Source of the DNA: Calderihabitans maritimus
GTDB taxonomy: Bacteria; Bacillota; KKC1; Calderihabitantales; Calderihabitantaceae
DNA: 42,825 bases
Direction: 5' to 3'
Assembly: GCF_002207765.1 (NCBI RefSeq)
Contig: NZ_BDGJ01000005.1
Coordinates: 1-42,825 of the forward strand
How positions within the stretch are numbered: the first letter of the stretch is position 1; the number at the start of each line of letters is the position of its first letter. The notes beneath the pieces were generated by a model that was given only the letters and a program-made list of their open reading frames with translations, was not told the DNA's origin and ran no database searches. A program made the translations under genes and the position numbers. Positions 32,501-41,999 of this stretch are shown here, one piece after another.

Positions 32501-32973
32501 CCCCCAAAACCATTGTCATCGGATTGGGCAATCCCATCCTGGCAGATGATGGCGTGGGGATTTATGCTTTGCAGGAACTGCAAAAGTCGGTCGCTCACCC
32601 CGATGTCACCTTTATGGAATGTTCTTTAGCCGGTTTTAATCTCCTAGACCTTTTACAAGGGTATCAGAAGGCTATTATTATCGATTCTATTAAAACCGGT
32701 AAAGGAGAAATCGGTGAAGTCTACAGACTAGATATCGACTCCCTGTTCTCCACGGTACGTTTGGCTTCCGTCCACGAGATTAACTTTGCTACCGCTTTAG
32801 AACTTGGACGCATGATGGATCTAGATATGCCCAGTGACATTGAAATCTATGTGGTGGAAGTGGAAGACAATAGTACCTTCCGGGAAGGCTGCTGTGCCAA
32901 AGTAGCAGCGGCCATCCCGGTCATTAAAGAAGCTGTGATTAAATCTTTGGAAAAAATTTATGGGAAGGTATAA
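32479..32973 (+). CDS. Hydrogenase maturation protease (HyaD/HoxW family), for MvhA
   Basis: This 164-residue endopeptidase has GLGNPILADDGVGIYAL with the first metal-binding Asp, IIIDSIKTG with the second, and SVHEINF with the His. By position and overlap with mvhA it should process that subunit. It is distinct in sequence from HycI at 23215 and closer to the protease at 42133. ATG 32479 lies in the mvhA coding end. Confidence 0.9.
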   Translation: MSQNNTVAPKTIVIGLGNPILADDGVGIYALQELQKSVAHPDVTFMECSLAGFNLLDLLQGYQKAIIIDSIKTGKGEIGEVYRLDIDSLFSTVRLASVHEINFATALELGRMMDLDMPSDIEIYVVEVEDNSTFREGCCAKVAAAIPVIKEAVIKSLEKIYGKV

Positions 32974-33022
32974 ATGAAAGATACGGCATGCTGGCCGTTT
33001 GAACCCAAAAATACCAGGAAAG

Positions 33023-33049
33023 AAGCCCTTTTCTTATAGGGGCTTTTTT
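33023..33049 (+). terminator. Rho-independent terminator of the hdr-mvh operon
   Basis: AAGCCC (33023-33028) and GGGCTT (33040-33045) with an 11-base loop, followed by TTTT. It separates the hdr-mvh operon from hyp. Confidence 0.85.
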
Positions 33050-33101
33050 GTTAAAGTATATCTAGGCAAAACGGAAATACTGTGGCTAAGGTGATAAAAT
33101 A

Positions 33102-33443
33102 ATGCATGAAATGTCGTTAATGATGCAAATATTCGATATTATTAACCAGACCATTTCGGACTATAAAGTAAAAAAAGTTAAGAGGGTAACACTTAAAGTG
33201 GGAAAAATGTCTAATGTAATGCCTGATTCCCTAAGCTTTTGCTTTGAGGTGCTTTCTGAAGGGACAAAGTGCGAAGGGGCTGAATTAGTAATACAAGAAA
33301 CCCCCTTAACCGGCCGATGCCTGGATTGCCAAAAGGAATTTACCAGTGAGGGGTTTCCTCTCGCATGTCCAAATTGTGGCAGCAGGAATACGCGGATGAT
33401 CGGTGGCACTGAATTGGCGATAGAAAGTATAGAAGCGGAATAG
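33102..33443 (+). CDS. hypA: Hydrogenase nickel insertion protein HypA
   Basis: This 113-residue metallochaperone delivers nickel to hydrogenase large subunits with HypB. It begins MHEMSLM, keeping the nickel-binding His2 and Glu3, and has the zinc site CLDCQ...CPNCGS near residues 73-92. ATG follows AAGGTG. It starts the hyp operon hypABFCDE, which runs without gaps larger than 12 bases. Confidence 0.95.
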   Translation: MHEMSLMMQIFDIINQTISDYKVKKVKRVTLKVGKMSNVMPDSLSFCFEVLSEGTKCEGAELVIQETPLTGRCLDCQKEFTSEGFPLACPNCGSRNTRMIGGTELAIESIEAE

Positions 33444-33455
33444 GAGGAACATTTC

Positions 33456-34118
33456 ATGGAAATTAAAGTGATGAAAGGTGTTTATGATTCCAATGAAAAA
33501 ATAGCGGCGCATAACCGGCGGAATTTTGCGGAACACCGCACTTTGGCCGTCAACATTCTGGGGTCACCCGGTTCGGGCAAAACTACTCTATTAGAGGCAT
33601 CCATAGGTATGCTAAAAGAAAAAATCCGACCAGCGGTTATCGAGGGAGATTTATCCACGGACCGTGACGCCAGTCGTATTGCCGCTCACGGTGTTCCGGT
33701 AATTCAGATTAACACTAACGGTGGCTGCCATCTTGATGCCCAAATGATTGCTAAAGTATTGCCGGACTTTGATTTGTCTCAAGTTGATTTAATGATTATT
33801 GAAAACGTAGGTAACCTGGTGTGCCCGGCGGCCTTTGACCTGGGTGAAGATTTTAAGGTCGTAGTATTGAGCATTGCTGAGGGGGCAGACAAGCCGGCAA
33901 AATACCCCAGGACCTTTTTGGAGGCGAGTGCTGTAGTGATTAATAAGATTGATTTACTGCCCTTCAGTGATGTGAATTTGGAGGAATTAAAAAGAGATAT
34001 TAGGAACATTAACCCTGATATTAAAATATTTGAAGTTTCCTGCCGCCTCCGGCAGGGGTTAGATAATTGGGCTGAATGGCTGGTAAGTAAGGTGAGGGAA
34101 AAACAAGAGAATGAGTAA
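33456..34118 (+). CDS. hypB: Hydrogenase nickel incorporation GTPase HypB
   Basis: This 220-residue GTPase has Walker A GSPGSGKTTL (near residue 32), the metal-site region GGCHLDAQM, and NKIDLLP for guanine recognition. It lacks the His-rich N-terminal nickel store found in some HypB proteins. GGAGG precedes ATG. It overlaps hypF by 8 bases. Confidence 0.95.
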   Translation: MEIKVMKGVYDSNEKIAAHNRRNFAEHRTLAVNILGSPGSGKTTLLEASIGMLKEKIRPAVIEGDLSTDRDASRIAAHGVPVIQINTNGGCHLDAQMIAKVLPDFDLSQVDLMIIENVGNLVCPAAFDLGEDFKVVVLSIAEGADKPAKYPRTFLEASAVVINKIDLLPFSDVNLEELKRDIRNINPDIKIFEVSCRLRQGLDNWAEWLVSKVREKQENE

Positions 34119-36402
34119 AAGAGCTGCTCTCCGGGTTTCCGGTATTGTACAAGGGGTGGGGTTTCGCCCTTTTGTTTACAACCTGGCTGTAAAACTAGAG
34201 TTGAATGGCTGGGTAAAAAATACTGCCCGGGGCGTATTTATAGAAATTGAAGGAGAGCCGGAGAAAATAAACGAATTTATTTTTTGTTTACAAAACGGCG
34301 GCCCTCCTTTGGCCCGGGTTGAGAAGATAGATATTTCGTATTTACCTCCAGCAGGGTACGAGACCTTTGAGATTCAGGAAAGCAGCGGCGGGGAGACATC
34401 TACGTTGGTATCCCCGGACGTGGGTACCTGCGATGATTGCCGGGCGGAATTGTTTGACCCCAGCGATAGAAGATACCGTTACCCTTTCATAAATTGCACC
34501 AACTGCGGCCCCCGCTTTACTATAGTGGAAAAAATTCCCTATGACCGTAAAAATACAACCATGAAAGAGTTTACTCTTTGCCCGGAATGCGCGGCTGAGT
34601 ATCATGACCCTTCCAACAGGCGTTTCCATGCCCAGCCCAACGCTTGTCCTGTTTGCGGACCTAAGGTTTATTTAAAAAATGCCCGGGGAGAATTGATAGA
34701 GGTTAAAGATGTCTGGCAGCGGGTCAAAGAAGAACTAAAAAATGGCAAAATTGTGGCGGTGAAGGGGCTGGGTGGCTACCATTTGTGTTGCGATGCCCTG
34801 AATAATGAAGCCGTATCCGCTCTGCGTAGCAGAAAGGCCAGATGGGAAAAGCCCTTTGCGGTAATGATGCGGAACATCGAAACGGTTAGGCGGTTCTGTG
34901 AGTTAGAACCGGTGGAATGTGAGCTGTTGGAATCGCCACGGCGTCCTATTGTGTTGCTTAAAAAAAGAAATGATGTTGTGTTGCCTGAAGAAATTGCGCC
35001 TCGTAATCGCCGGTTAGGGGTGATGCTTCCATATACCCCTCTACATTATCTGTTGATGGAAGAATTTCAAGTTCTGGTGATGACCAGCGGAAATATCTCC
35101 GATGAACCCATAGCGTATCGGGATGAGGATGCACTGGAGCGCCTTAAAGGAATTGCCGACCTGTTTTTGATGCATGACCGCAAAATCTACCGGAGATGTG
35201 ACGATTCCGTGGCCTTGGTCAACCAGGGGAAAGAAGTCTTGATCCGGAGGTCGCGAGGGTATGCCCCCGAACCGATAAAACTTCACTTACACGTCCCACA
35301 CATACTGGCTTGCGGTGCGGAACAGAAGAATACCTTTTGTCTGACTAAAGGTGATAACGCGTTTATTAGTCACCATATTGGGGATTTGAAAAATTTACCC
35401 ACGCTGGTGAGTTTTGAGGAAGGTATCAATCATTTTAAAGAGTTGTTTGATATCAGTCCAGAAATTGTGGCCTATGACCTTCATCCGGAATACCTTTCCA
35501 CCAAGTATGCTCATGATTATCCAGGCAACGTAACGAAAATCGGGGTACAGCATCATCACGCTCACGTTGCCTCTTGTTTAGCGGATAATAGGGAAAACGG
35601 ACCGGTGATCGGTGTGAGTTTTGACGGTACCGGTTACGGCACGGACGGGTGCCTGTGGGGCGGTGAATTTCTGCTTTGTGATTACGAGAATTTTCAGCGG
35701 GTAGCCCATTTTGCTTATGTCCCCATGCCGTCGGGAAGTAAGGCTATTGAGGAGCCCTGGCGTATGGCGGCTTCTTATCTTTTCGCTACTTACGGAAGTG
35801 AGATGGACAAATTGGATATAAGTTTTGTCAGAGCTTTGCCCGGAGTTTGGCCTGCGTTAAAGCAGGCTATTTTGCAAAATATCAATGCGCCTCTGACCTC
35901 CAGCTGTGGTCGCCTGTTTGATGCTGTGGCTGCGTTAATTGGCATAAGGAATACAGTTACTTATGAAGGGCAGGCTGCGGTGGAGCTGGAACAGGCTATA
36001 ACTCCGGGAGAAACTGTTACGTATCCGTTTGAAATCCGTTCCGGCAGTCAATGGCAAATTGACTGGAAACCACTGTTCCGGTCCCTGGTGGAGGACATCA
36101 AGGAAGGAACGGAAACGGGGAGGATGGCGGCAAGATTTCACAATACCGTGGCCCGTATCATATTGGAAACCTGTCTTTCAATACGGAAAGAGTACCATGT
36201 GGACAAAGTGGCCCTCACCGGAGGGGTATTTCAAAATATCTACTTGTTAAATCTGGCTGTCCAATTATTAACTGAACACGGTTTCAGGGTTTTGACCCAC
36301 AGCCGGGTGCCTCCCAATGACGGGGGGCTGTCTCTGGGGCAAGCTTTAATTGCCTACCATAAAGTATTAAAAACCGGGAAGGAGAATGGTCCATGTGTTT
36401 AG
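34111..36402 (+). CDS. hypF: Carbamoyltransferase HypF
   Basis: This 763-residue protein makes the carbamoyl group that becomes cyanide on HypE. Domains in order: acylphosphatase (1-90, VQGVGFRPFVYNLA), two zinc fingers (CDDC...CTNC and CPEC...CPVC, about 108-185), YrdC-like domain (about 205-390), and a Kae1-like domain with HHHAH (near 480) and SFDGTGYGTDG. Full length for the family. It overlaps hypC by 10 bases. Confidence 0.95.
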   Translation: MSKRAALRVSGIVQGVGFRPFVYNLAVKLELNGWVKNTARGVFIEIEGEPEKINEFIFCLQNGGPPLARVEKIDISYLPPAGYETFEIQESSGGETSTLVSPDVGTCDDCRAELFDPSDRRYRYPFINCTNCGPRFTIVEKIPYDRKNTTMKEFTLCPECAAEYHDPSNRRFHAQPNACPVCGPKVYLKNARGELIEVKDVWQRVKEELKNGKIVAVKGLGGYHLCCDALNNEAVSALRSRKARWEKPFAVMMRNIETVRRFCELEPVECELLESPRRPIVLLKKRNDVVLPEEIAPRNRRLGVMLPYTPLHYLLMEEFQVLVMTSGNISDEPIAYRDEDALERLKGIADLFLMHDRKIYRRCDDSVALVNQGKEVLIRRSRGYAPEPIKLHLHVPHILACGAEQKNTFCLTKGDNAFISHHIGDLKNLPTLVSFEEGINHFKELFDISPEIVAYDLHPEYLSTKYAHDYPGNVTKIGVQHHHAHVASCLADNRENGPVIGVSFDGTGYGTDGCLWGGEFLLCDYENFQRVAHFAYVPMPSGSKAIEEPWRMAASYLFATYGSEMDKLDISFVRALPGVWPALKQAILQNINAPLTSSCGRLFDAVAALIGIRNTVTYEGQAAVELEQAITPGETVTYPFEIRSGSQWQIDWKPLFRSLVEDIKEGTETGRMAARFHNTVARIILETCLSIRKEYHVDKVALTGGVFQNIYLLNLAVQLLTEHGFRVLTHSRVPPNDGGLSLGQALIAYHKVLKTGKENGPCV

Positions 36403-36623
36403 CAGTACCTGGAAAAATAATTAAGATAAAAGACGAAACCAAGATAGCGGAGGTAGATTTCGGCAGCGTAGTGCGAAAGGCAAGTCTCCGATTGCTTCCC
36501 GATGCCAAGGTTGGGGATTGGGTATTGGTACATGCTGGATTTGCCATTCAAGTACTTCATGAACAGGACGCAATGGAAACACTGAAGCTCTTAGAGGAGT
36601 TGGCGCAGTGTGAACCCGAATAA
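36393..36623 (+). CDS. hypC: Hydrogenase assembly chaperone HypC
   Basis: This 76-residue chaperone begins MCLAVPGKII, with the essential Cys2 that holds the iron-diatomic complex with HypD. It is the only hypC/hybG-type gene in the window, so it may serve all hydrogenases here. It overlaps hypD by 14 bases. Confidence 0.95.
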   Translation: MCLAVPGKIIKIKDETKIAEVDFGSVVRKASLRLLPDAKVGDWVLVHAGFAIQVLHEQDAMETLKLLEELAQCEPE

Positions 36624-37692
36624 AGGATATCGAGATCCGGCGCGGGTAAAAGCGGTATTGGACAAAATCTACGAAATTGCCGACCGACCGGTGACGCTCA
36701 TGGAGGTTTGTGGAACCCATACCATGGCTATTTTTCGGCATGGTATTCGAAAACTTTTGCCCGCTAACGTAAAGTTGATATCGGGTCCCGGCTGTCCGGT
36801 ATGCGTGACGTCACACAAGGCAGTCGATGAAGCGGTGGCAATAGCCTTAGAGCCCAATGTTATTTTTACCACTTTTGGAGATATGATGAGAGTCCCCGGT
36901 TCCCGGATTAGTTTGGCACAAGCAAAGGCATCGGGAGCTGATGTCCGGATTGTCTATTCGCCCCTGGAAGCGGTAACTCTGGCCCAAAGTAACCCGGATA
37001 AAGAGGTGGTTTTTTTTGCCATTGGTTTTGAAACCACTTCGCCAACCATTGCTGCCTCGGTTTTGACTGCCGAGGAATTGGCCGTGAACAATTTCAGCAT
37101 TCTAGGTTACCTTAAGACTATTCCCAACGCCCTAAGGGTCTTGTTGTCCAGTGAAGAAGTGAAAATCGACGGGTTGATTTGTCCGGGTCATGTCAGTGCG
37201 GTTATCGGCAGTGAACCTTACGAGTTTGTGGCACGAGAGTTTGGCATTCCTGCGGTCATTGCCGGCTTTGAACCGCTGGACATTCTGCAAAGTATATATA
37301 TGATATTGTGGCAATTGAAAGCCAACCTGGCTAAGGTGGAAATTCAATACAGGCGAGGGGTACCTAAGGAAGGCAATCTTCATGCCATGGAAGTCCTCCG
37401 ACAGGTGTTTGAACCCGCAGATGAGTACTGGAGAGGTTTAGGAATTATTCCCGGTACGGGTTTGCGGTTAAAGGATGCCTATCAAAAATTTAACGCTAAA
37501 GTTAAATTTAATGTTGAAGTGCCCGATCAACCGGAGCCCAAAGGATGTCGTTGCGGCGAGGTTTTGCGAGGAGCTATTACTCCGCTGGAATGTCCTTTGT
37601 TTGCCAAAGTTTGTACTCCGGAAAAACCGGTGGGTGCCTGTATGGTCTCCGTGGAAGGTACCTGTGCCGCATACTATAAGTACGGGAGGTGA
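36610..37692 (+). CDS. hypD: Hydrogenase maturation protein HypD
   Basis: This 360-residue scaffold builds the Fe(CN)2CO group with HypC and HypE. Conserved blocks are CGTHTMAIFRHG, SGPGCPVCVT, GFETTSPT, CPGHVSAVIG and the C-terminal 4Fe-4S cysteines (GCRCGEVLRG, CPLF, CTP, GACMVS). GTG start, read within the hypC end. Confidence 0.95.
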   Translation: MNPNKGYRDPARVKAVLDKIYEIADRPVTLMEVCGTHTMAIFRHGIRKLLPANVKLISGPGCPVCVTSHKAVDEAVAIALEPNVIFTTFGDMMRVPGSRISLAQAKASGADVRIVYSPLEAVTLAQSNPDKEVVFFAIGFETTSPTIAASVLTAEELAVNNFSILGYLKTIPNALRVLLSSEEVKIDGLICPGHVSAVIGSEPYEFVAREFGIPAVIAGFEPLDILQSIYMILWQLKANLAKVEIQYRRGVPKEGNLHAMEVLRQVFEPADEYWRGLGIIPGTGLRLKDAYQKFNAKVKFNVEVPDQPEPKGCRCGEVLRGAITPLECPLFAKVCTPEKPVGACMVSVEGTCAAYYKYGR

Positions 37693-37696
37693 GGAC

Positions 37697-38704
37697 GTGG
37701 AAGATAAAATTCTGCTGGCTCACGGAAGTGGAGGTAAATTATATCGTCGTCTGGTTAACGAAGTTTTTCTTCCGGCCTTTCAAAACCCTGTCCTCGCAAA
37801 GTTGGAGGATCAGGCAAATCTTACTGTGCCCAAGGGAAATATAGCGTTTACTACTGATTCTTATGTGGTTAATCCTTTGTTTTTTCCAGGGGGAGATATA
37901 GGCAAATTAGCCGTTTGTGGCACAGTAAATGACTTAGCCGTGGGTGGAGCTAAGCCTTTATATTTAAGCGTCGGTTTCATCATTGAAGAAGGATTTTCCC
38001 TAAGCAGTTTGCGGGACATTGTAAATTCCATGAAAAAAGCGGCGGAAGAAGCCGGGGTGGAAATTGTTACCGGTGATACCAAAGTGGTAGAAAAGGGTCT
38101 TGCTGATGGGCTTTACATTAATACCGCAGGTATAGGGGTGACCCGTGAGGGTATTAATCTTTCATCCACGAATGCCCAACCGGGGGATTTGATATTACTC
38201 AGTGGGACTATAGGGGACCATGGTATAGCGGTGATGGCTGCCCGGGAAGGGTTGACGGTTATGTCTCCGGTTTTAAGTGATGTGGCTCCTTTAAATGGCA
38301 TGATTAGTGATTTGATAGATGCGGCTCCAGGAGTACGGGTAATGAGAGATCCGACCAGAGGGGGGGTGGCCACTACCCTAAACGAGCTGGCTGCAGCCTC
38401 CCGGGTTTCCATGAAGATTTATGAGACGGAGATCCCGGTGAGGGAAGAAGTGGCCAGCGTCTGTGAAATTTTCGGATTTGATCCTCTATATGTGGCCAAT
38501 GAGGGCAAAATACTGGCTGTTGTACCCAAGGACCAAGCGGACGATGCCTTAAGGGCTTTGCGACAGCATCGCTACGGTCGCAATGCTGCTATCATCGGCG
38601 AGGTAACGGCCGGTAACCCGGGCAAAGTATATCTTGAAACGGCTATTGGAGGCTCACGGGTGATAGATATGATGGCAGGAGAACAATTACCGAGAATCTG
38701 CTAG
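37697..38704 (+). CDS. hypE: Hydrogenase maturation protein HypE
   Basis: This 335-residue protein dehydrates the thiocarbamoyl group to thiocyanate and donates cyanide. It has the N-terminal AHGSGG, FTTDSYVV, ATP-binding TGDTKVVEKG, and the C-terminal PRIC whose Cys carries the group. I start at GTG 37697, with GGGAGGTGAGG just upstream; the frame extends leftwards through hypD but that part is not coding for HypE. Confidence 0.95.
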   Translation: MEDKILLAHGSGGKLYRRLVNEVFLPAFQNPVLAKLEDQANLTVPKGNIAFTTDSYVVNPLFFPGGDIGKLAVCGTVNDLAVGGAKPLYLSVGFIIEEGFSLSSLRDIVNSMKKAAEEAGVEIVTGDTKVVEKGLADGLYINTAGIGVTREGINLSSTNAQPGDLILLSGTIGDHGIAVMAAREGLTVMSPVLSDVAPLNGMISDLIDAAPGVRVMRDPTRGGVATTLNELAAASRVSMKIYETEIPVREEVASVCEIFGFDPLYVANEGKILAVVPKDQADDALRALRQHRYGRNAAIIGEVTAGNPGKVYLETAIGGSRVIDMMAGEQLPRIC

Positions 38705-38726
38705 CCTATCGACGGTTAAAGAAGCG

Positions 38727-38743
38727 CCCTGACCCAGGGTTTT
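38727..38743 (+). terminator. Short hairpin after hypE, weak terminator
   Basis: CCCTG/CAGGG around ACC, followed by TTTT, 22 bases after the hypE stop. The stem is only 5 bp. Confidence 0.45.
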
Positions 38744-38874
38744 GGCACATGTTTTTCTAAAATGCTGCATCGTTTTGTTCCTCCTCATTACTACTGTAAC
38801 CGGGTTTGTAAAACGACAAAGTGGGCGTGAAGAAAAATGATTACGACCAAATGACCGGTATTCGCCGTTTAGGA

Positions 38875-38917
38875 GCGGGCTTGTGAAATATGGGTGAGAA
38901 GCCCGCATTTAAATTTT
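38875..38917 (+). terminator. Hairpin with T-rich tail downstream of hyp operon
   Basis: GCGGGCTT (38875-38882) pairs perfectly with AAGCCCGC (38899-38906), followed by ATTTAAATTTT. It probably ends the hyp transcript or protects it, and separates it from the next gene. Confidence 0.6.
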
Positions 38918-39014
38918 GGGGTTTATTATGTTACTATGTAGTTAAGAGGCTAATTTGGGAAAGAGTGCGGTCTGCTCCTGTAAAATTGGGATAACCGGAG
39001 AAAGGAGAGATAAA

Positions 39015-39515
39015 ATGCTGGTCCCGTTAAGAGTTTACCGGGTAGTTTTTGACCAGTCTATGAGCCCGGTAGTGCTATTGGTGGATAAGGAAGAAAAGAA
39101 AGTGCTGCCTATTTGGGTGGGTCCTTTTGAGGCTCAGGCCATCGCGCTGGCCTTAGAAGGTATAAAGATACCGCGGCCTATGACCCACGACTTGTTAAAC
39201 AACGTGTGTCAAAAATTAGGAGCCAGAATAAAAAAAGTTGTGATCCATGACCTTAAGGAAGGCACCTATTATGCGGAGATCTGTATTGTCCATGACGAGC
39301 AGGAGATCTACGTAGATTCCCGCCCCAGTGATGCGATTGCCTTAGCTTTACGGGCCGGTGCCGATATTTTTATGACCGATAGGATGGCTGCTTTTACTCT
39401 TTCCCTGGAAGAACTGATGAGCCAGGCGCAAAGCGATAGTGGTGAAGTGAAAGGCAGCAAGGGGAAAGAGGTTAAGGTGGTTAAATTGGAGGATTACAAG
39501 AAAAAACTGCATTAA
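39015..39515 (+). CDS. DUF151/bifunctional nuclease-domain protein
   Basis: This 166-residue protein matches the BFN/DUF151 family: VLLVDKEEKKVLPIWVG and QAIALALEG in the N-terminal half, SRPSDAIALALRAGADIFM in the C-terminal half. Some members have nuclease activity in vitro; the cellular role in Firmicutes is not settled. ATG 39015 has AAGGAGA 6 bases upstream, preferred over a TTG 60 bases earlier. The lysine-rich C-terminal tail is variable in the family. It has no evident link to hydrogen metabolism. Confidence 0.88.
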   Translation: MLVPLRVYRVVFDQSMSPVVLLVDKEEKKVLPIWVGPFEAQAIALALEGIKIPRPMTHDLLNNVCQKLGARIKKVVIHDLKEGTYYAEICIVHDEQEIYVDSRPSDAIALALRAGADIFMTDRMAAFTLSLEELMSQAQSDSGEVKGSKGKEVKVVKLEDYKKKLH

Positions 39516-39555
39516 AGTTAGATATTAATTAGAGTCATGAACTAGGGGATATCAC

Positions 39556-40995
39556 ATGCGCAGGTGGTCGAGACTGTTAGGGAAAATAAAACATTCTTCC
39601 TCTCAGCGCTGGTGGGTATTGGCCAATGTTTCTGTAGGAACTTTCATGGCCACTCTCGACAGCAGTATAGTAAATGTGGCCCTTCCTACCATTGGTAAAG
39701 AACTATATGGAGACGTTAACCGGTTGCAGTGGGTAGTAACCGGCTATCTCGTAACCATAGCCAGCCTGCTGCTGGTATTTGGCAGGCTTTCCGACATGGT
39801 GGGCCGCAAAAAGGTCTATTCCACCGGTTTTTTCATCTTCACCGGAAGTTCTACCCTCTGTAGTATGGCTCAAAACGTGGGGCAATTAGTTGTTTTCCGC
39901 GTATTGCAGGGCTTCGGGGCAGCCATGCTCATGGCTAACACCCTGGCTCTGGTTACCCAAGTGTTCCCCGAAGAAGAACGGGGTAGGGCCTTGGGTATCA
40001 GCGGTATGGTGGTTTCTGCCGGTTCCCTGACCGGCCCGGCTCTGGGAGGAATTCTGGTTGGCACCTTGGGCTGGCGTGCTATTTTCTGGGTAAATGTACC
40101 GGTAGGTTTACTGGGGAGTATCCTCTCTTATTACGTTTTACCTTCAGGTGGTGTCGGCCGAAGGGAGAAATTGGACTGGGTGGGGGCGCTAACTTTTGCA
40201 GTGGGCATCAACAGCCTTCTCTTTCTTTCTTTTCAGGTTTCCGAGCAGGGTTGGAACGGTAGAACCTTTACTTTGCTACTGATATCGATACTGTCCTATG
40301 GGTTATTTTATATAATTGAAAAGAGGACTCAGTTTCCCTTAGTTGATTTAACGCTTTTTCAAAATCGCGTTTTTTTAGTTGGAAACGGAGCAAGATTGTT
40401 AATTTTTGTGGCTGTAGCTCCCGTAATGTTTCTTTTACCCTTCTACTTGCAACTGGTTCAACACCTTTCCCCCCAACAGGTTGGCGCAGTTATGACCGCC
40501 TTCCCCCTGGCCATGGCTGTTACGGCCCCGTTAAGCGGGCGCTTGTCTGATTATCTTTCCCCTCGACCTCTGACGGTTATCGGACCGCTGGTCCAGATTT
40601 CGGGTTTGCTTTTGCTGGCCGGTTTGATTACAGAGAACAGCTTGATAGTGATCCCTGTCGGTTTGGCCCTATTGGGCATGGGGATGGGAATTTTTCAGGT
40701 ACCCAACAATACTCTGGTCATGGGCAGCGTACCTGACCGAAGGTTAAGTATCGCCAATGCCCTCATTTCCGTTATGCGCAACATTGGAACCATTCTAGGT
40801 GTGGGAGTGGCCGTTCTTATTTTCAACTGGCGAGGTGCAGCAGACGCGATGGTGATAACCGGGAATGCGGGACCAGCTTGGGAAGCGGGAGTGATGGTCA
40901 GAACTATAAATTCTGCTCTATATTTTTCTCTGCTAATTGTCGGTTTAACAGCCCTTTTAGTCTGGAAAGGCTACCGGCGTTATAAGGAAGCATGA
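39556..40995 (+). CDS. MFS transporter, DHA2 (EmrB/QacA) type drug exporter
   Basis: This 479-residue protein has about 14 membrane helices. Motif A (GRLSDMVGRKKVY) after helix 2, LDSSIVNVALPTI in helix 1 (motif D1 of DHA2) and GSLTGPALGGIL in helix 5 (motif C of drug antiporters) identify a proton-driven exporter of the 14-helix group. Substrate unknown. It is 40 bases after the DUF151 gene and ends 1 base from the convergent tatC stop. Confidence 0.9.
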   Translation: MRRWSRLLGKIKHSSSQRWWVLANVSVGTFMATLDSSIVNVALPTIGKELYGDVNRLQWVVTGYLVTIASLLLVFGRLSDMVGRKKVYSTGFFIFTGSSTLCSMAQNVGQLVVFRVLQGFGAAMLMANTLALVTQVFPEEERGRALGISGMVVSAGSLTGPALGGILVGTLGWRAIFWVNVPVGLLGSILSYYVLPSGGVGRREKLDWVGALTFAVGINSLLFLSFQVSEQGWNGRTFTLLLISILSYGLFYIIEKRTQFPLVDLTLFQNRVFLVGNGARLLIFVAVAPVMFLLPFYLQLVQHLSPQQVGAVMTAFPLAMAVTAPLSGRLSDYLSPRPLTVIGPLVQISGLLLLAGLITENSLIVIPVGLALLGMGMGIFQVPNNTLVMGSVPDRRLSIANALISVMRNIGTILGVGVAVLIFNWRGAADAMVITGNAGPAWEAGVMVRTINSALYFSLLIVGLTALLVWKGYRRYKEA

Positions 40996-40996
40996 A

Positions 40997-41743
40997 CTAG
41001 GTGTCCTGTTCTTGCACCATTCTTTTGGACCTGACAGCCGCCAGGCGGGATAGCCAGATACTAACTTCATATAGTAAATACATAGGGCCTCCCATTAGTA
41101 TCTGAGAAATAACATCCGGGGGTGTCAAAATGGCTGCTACGGTAAAGATAAGCAGGAGGACATATTTCCTGTTGGCAGCTAAAAGCCTGTGGTTAACCAC
41201 TCCAATGCGGGTTAAAAAAATGATTACCAATGGCAGTTGGAAGATTAACCCAAACGGGATTAGAAAGGATATAAGAAAAGAAAAATATTTGCTTATAGAA
41301 ATCATGGGAGTTAATCCGGGAACCACGCCGCCCTGGATAATGAAAAATTGGACGGCGAGCCGAAAAACCGTCTTGTAGGCAAAGAGTATACCCCCGATAA
41401 AAAGAATGGTGGAGACAGGGACTAAAAGGAGTATATACTTCTTTTCTTGCGGCTTCAAAGCCGGGACAATGAAACTCCAGATCTGCCACAGAATGATGGG
41501 AATAGCCAGGACTATTCCGGCTAGCAAGCTTGCTTTGAGCTGAGTAAGAAACGCTTCCGTAAATGTTATGTAAACTAATGAGATTTTGAAGGGCTTGACC
41601 GGCTCAAGCAGGATGGCCATAATTTGTTCGCGTAGGAGGAAATAAGAAACGACGGTAGTAAAGACTAAGGTTACCAATGATATTATTAGTACTTTTCGTA
41701 GTTCCTCCAGGTGCTCTCTCAGCGACATTACTTTTTCTTCCAC
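40997..41743 (-). CDS. tatC: Twin-arginine translocase subunit TatC
   Basis: This 248-residue protein has six membrane helices and recognises twin-arginine signal peptides. MSLREHLEELRKVL at the N terminus and FAYKTVFRLAVQFF in the middle are family motifs. GTG start with GGAGGG 7 bases upstream on the minus strand. It follows tatA by about 50 bases. This is the only tatC in view and could serve the exported formate dehydrogenase at 5166 as well as an exported hydrogenase to the right. Confidence 0.95.
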   Translation of the reverse strand: MEEKVMSLREHLEELRKVLIISLVTLVFTTVVSYFLLREQIMAILLEPVKPFKISLVYITFTEAFLTQLKASLLAGIVLAIPIILWQIWSFIVPALKPQEKKYILLLVPVSTILFIGGILFAYKTVFRLAVQFFIIQGGVVPGLTPMISISKYFSFLISFLIPFGLIFQLPLVIIFLTRIGVVNHRLLAANRKYVLLLIFTVAAILTPPDVISQILMGGPMYLLYEVSIWLSRLAAVRSKRMVQEQDT

Positions 41744-41795
41744 TGGCTATCCCTCCTGGCTGGACCCAACCCGCAGTACATGGTAGCCATTGCTG

Positions 41796-41999
41796 TTACT
41801 TTTCCCCCGCCTTCTCTTTGTCCTCTAATTCTTCCGAGATTTTTTCGGTTACTTCACGAGAAGCCTTCCTAAATTCTCTCAAACTTTTTCCTATGGCCCT
41901 ACCTACCTCCGGGAGCTTGCCTGGGCCGAAAATTATCAACGCTAAGATCAAAATTAATATAAGTTCCCAAGGTCCGGGAGTGGAAATGATTCCAAACAT
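41796..41999 (-). CDS. tatA: Twin-arginine translocase subunit TatA (second copy)
   Basis: This 67-residue protein has one membrane helix followed by [20 protein letters not shown], nearly the same core as the TatA at 11120. ATG at 41999 has GGAGG 9 bases upstream; an upstream in-frame ATG lacks one. It pairs with tatC in the usual Firmicute tatAC arrangement. Confidence 0.94.
   Translation of the reverse strand: MFGIISTPGPWELILILILALIIFGPGKLPEVGRAIGKSLREFRKASREVTEKISEELEDKEKAGEK

Noticed and set aside
37475-37696. N-terminal extension of HypE into hypD
   Set aside because: The extension is an alternative frame of hypD coding sequence. GTG 37697 has a good Shine-Dalgarno site and gives the family's normal length.
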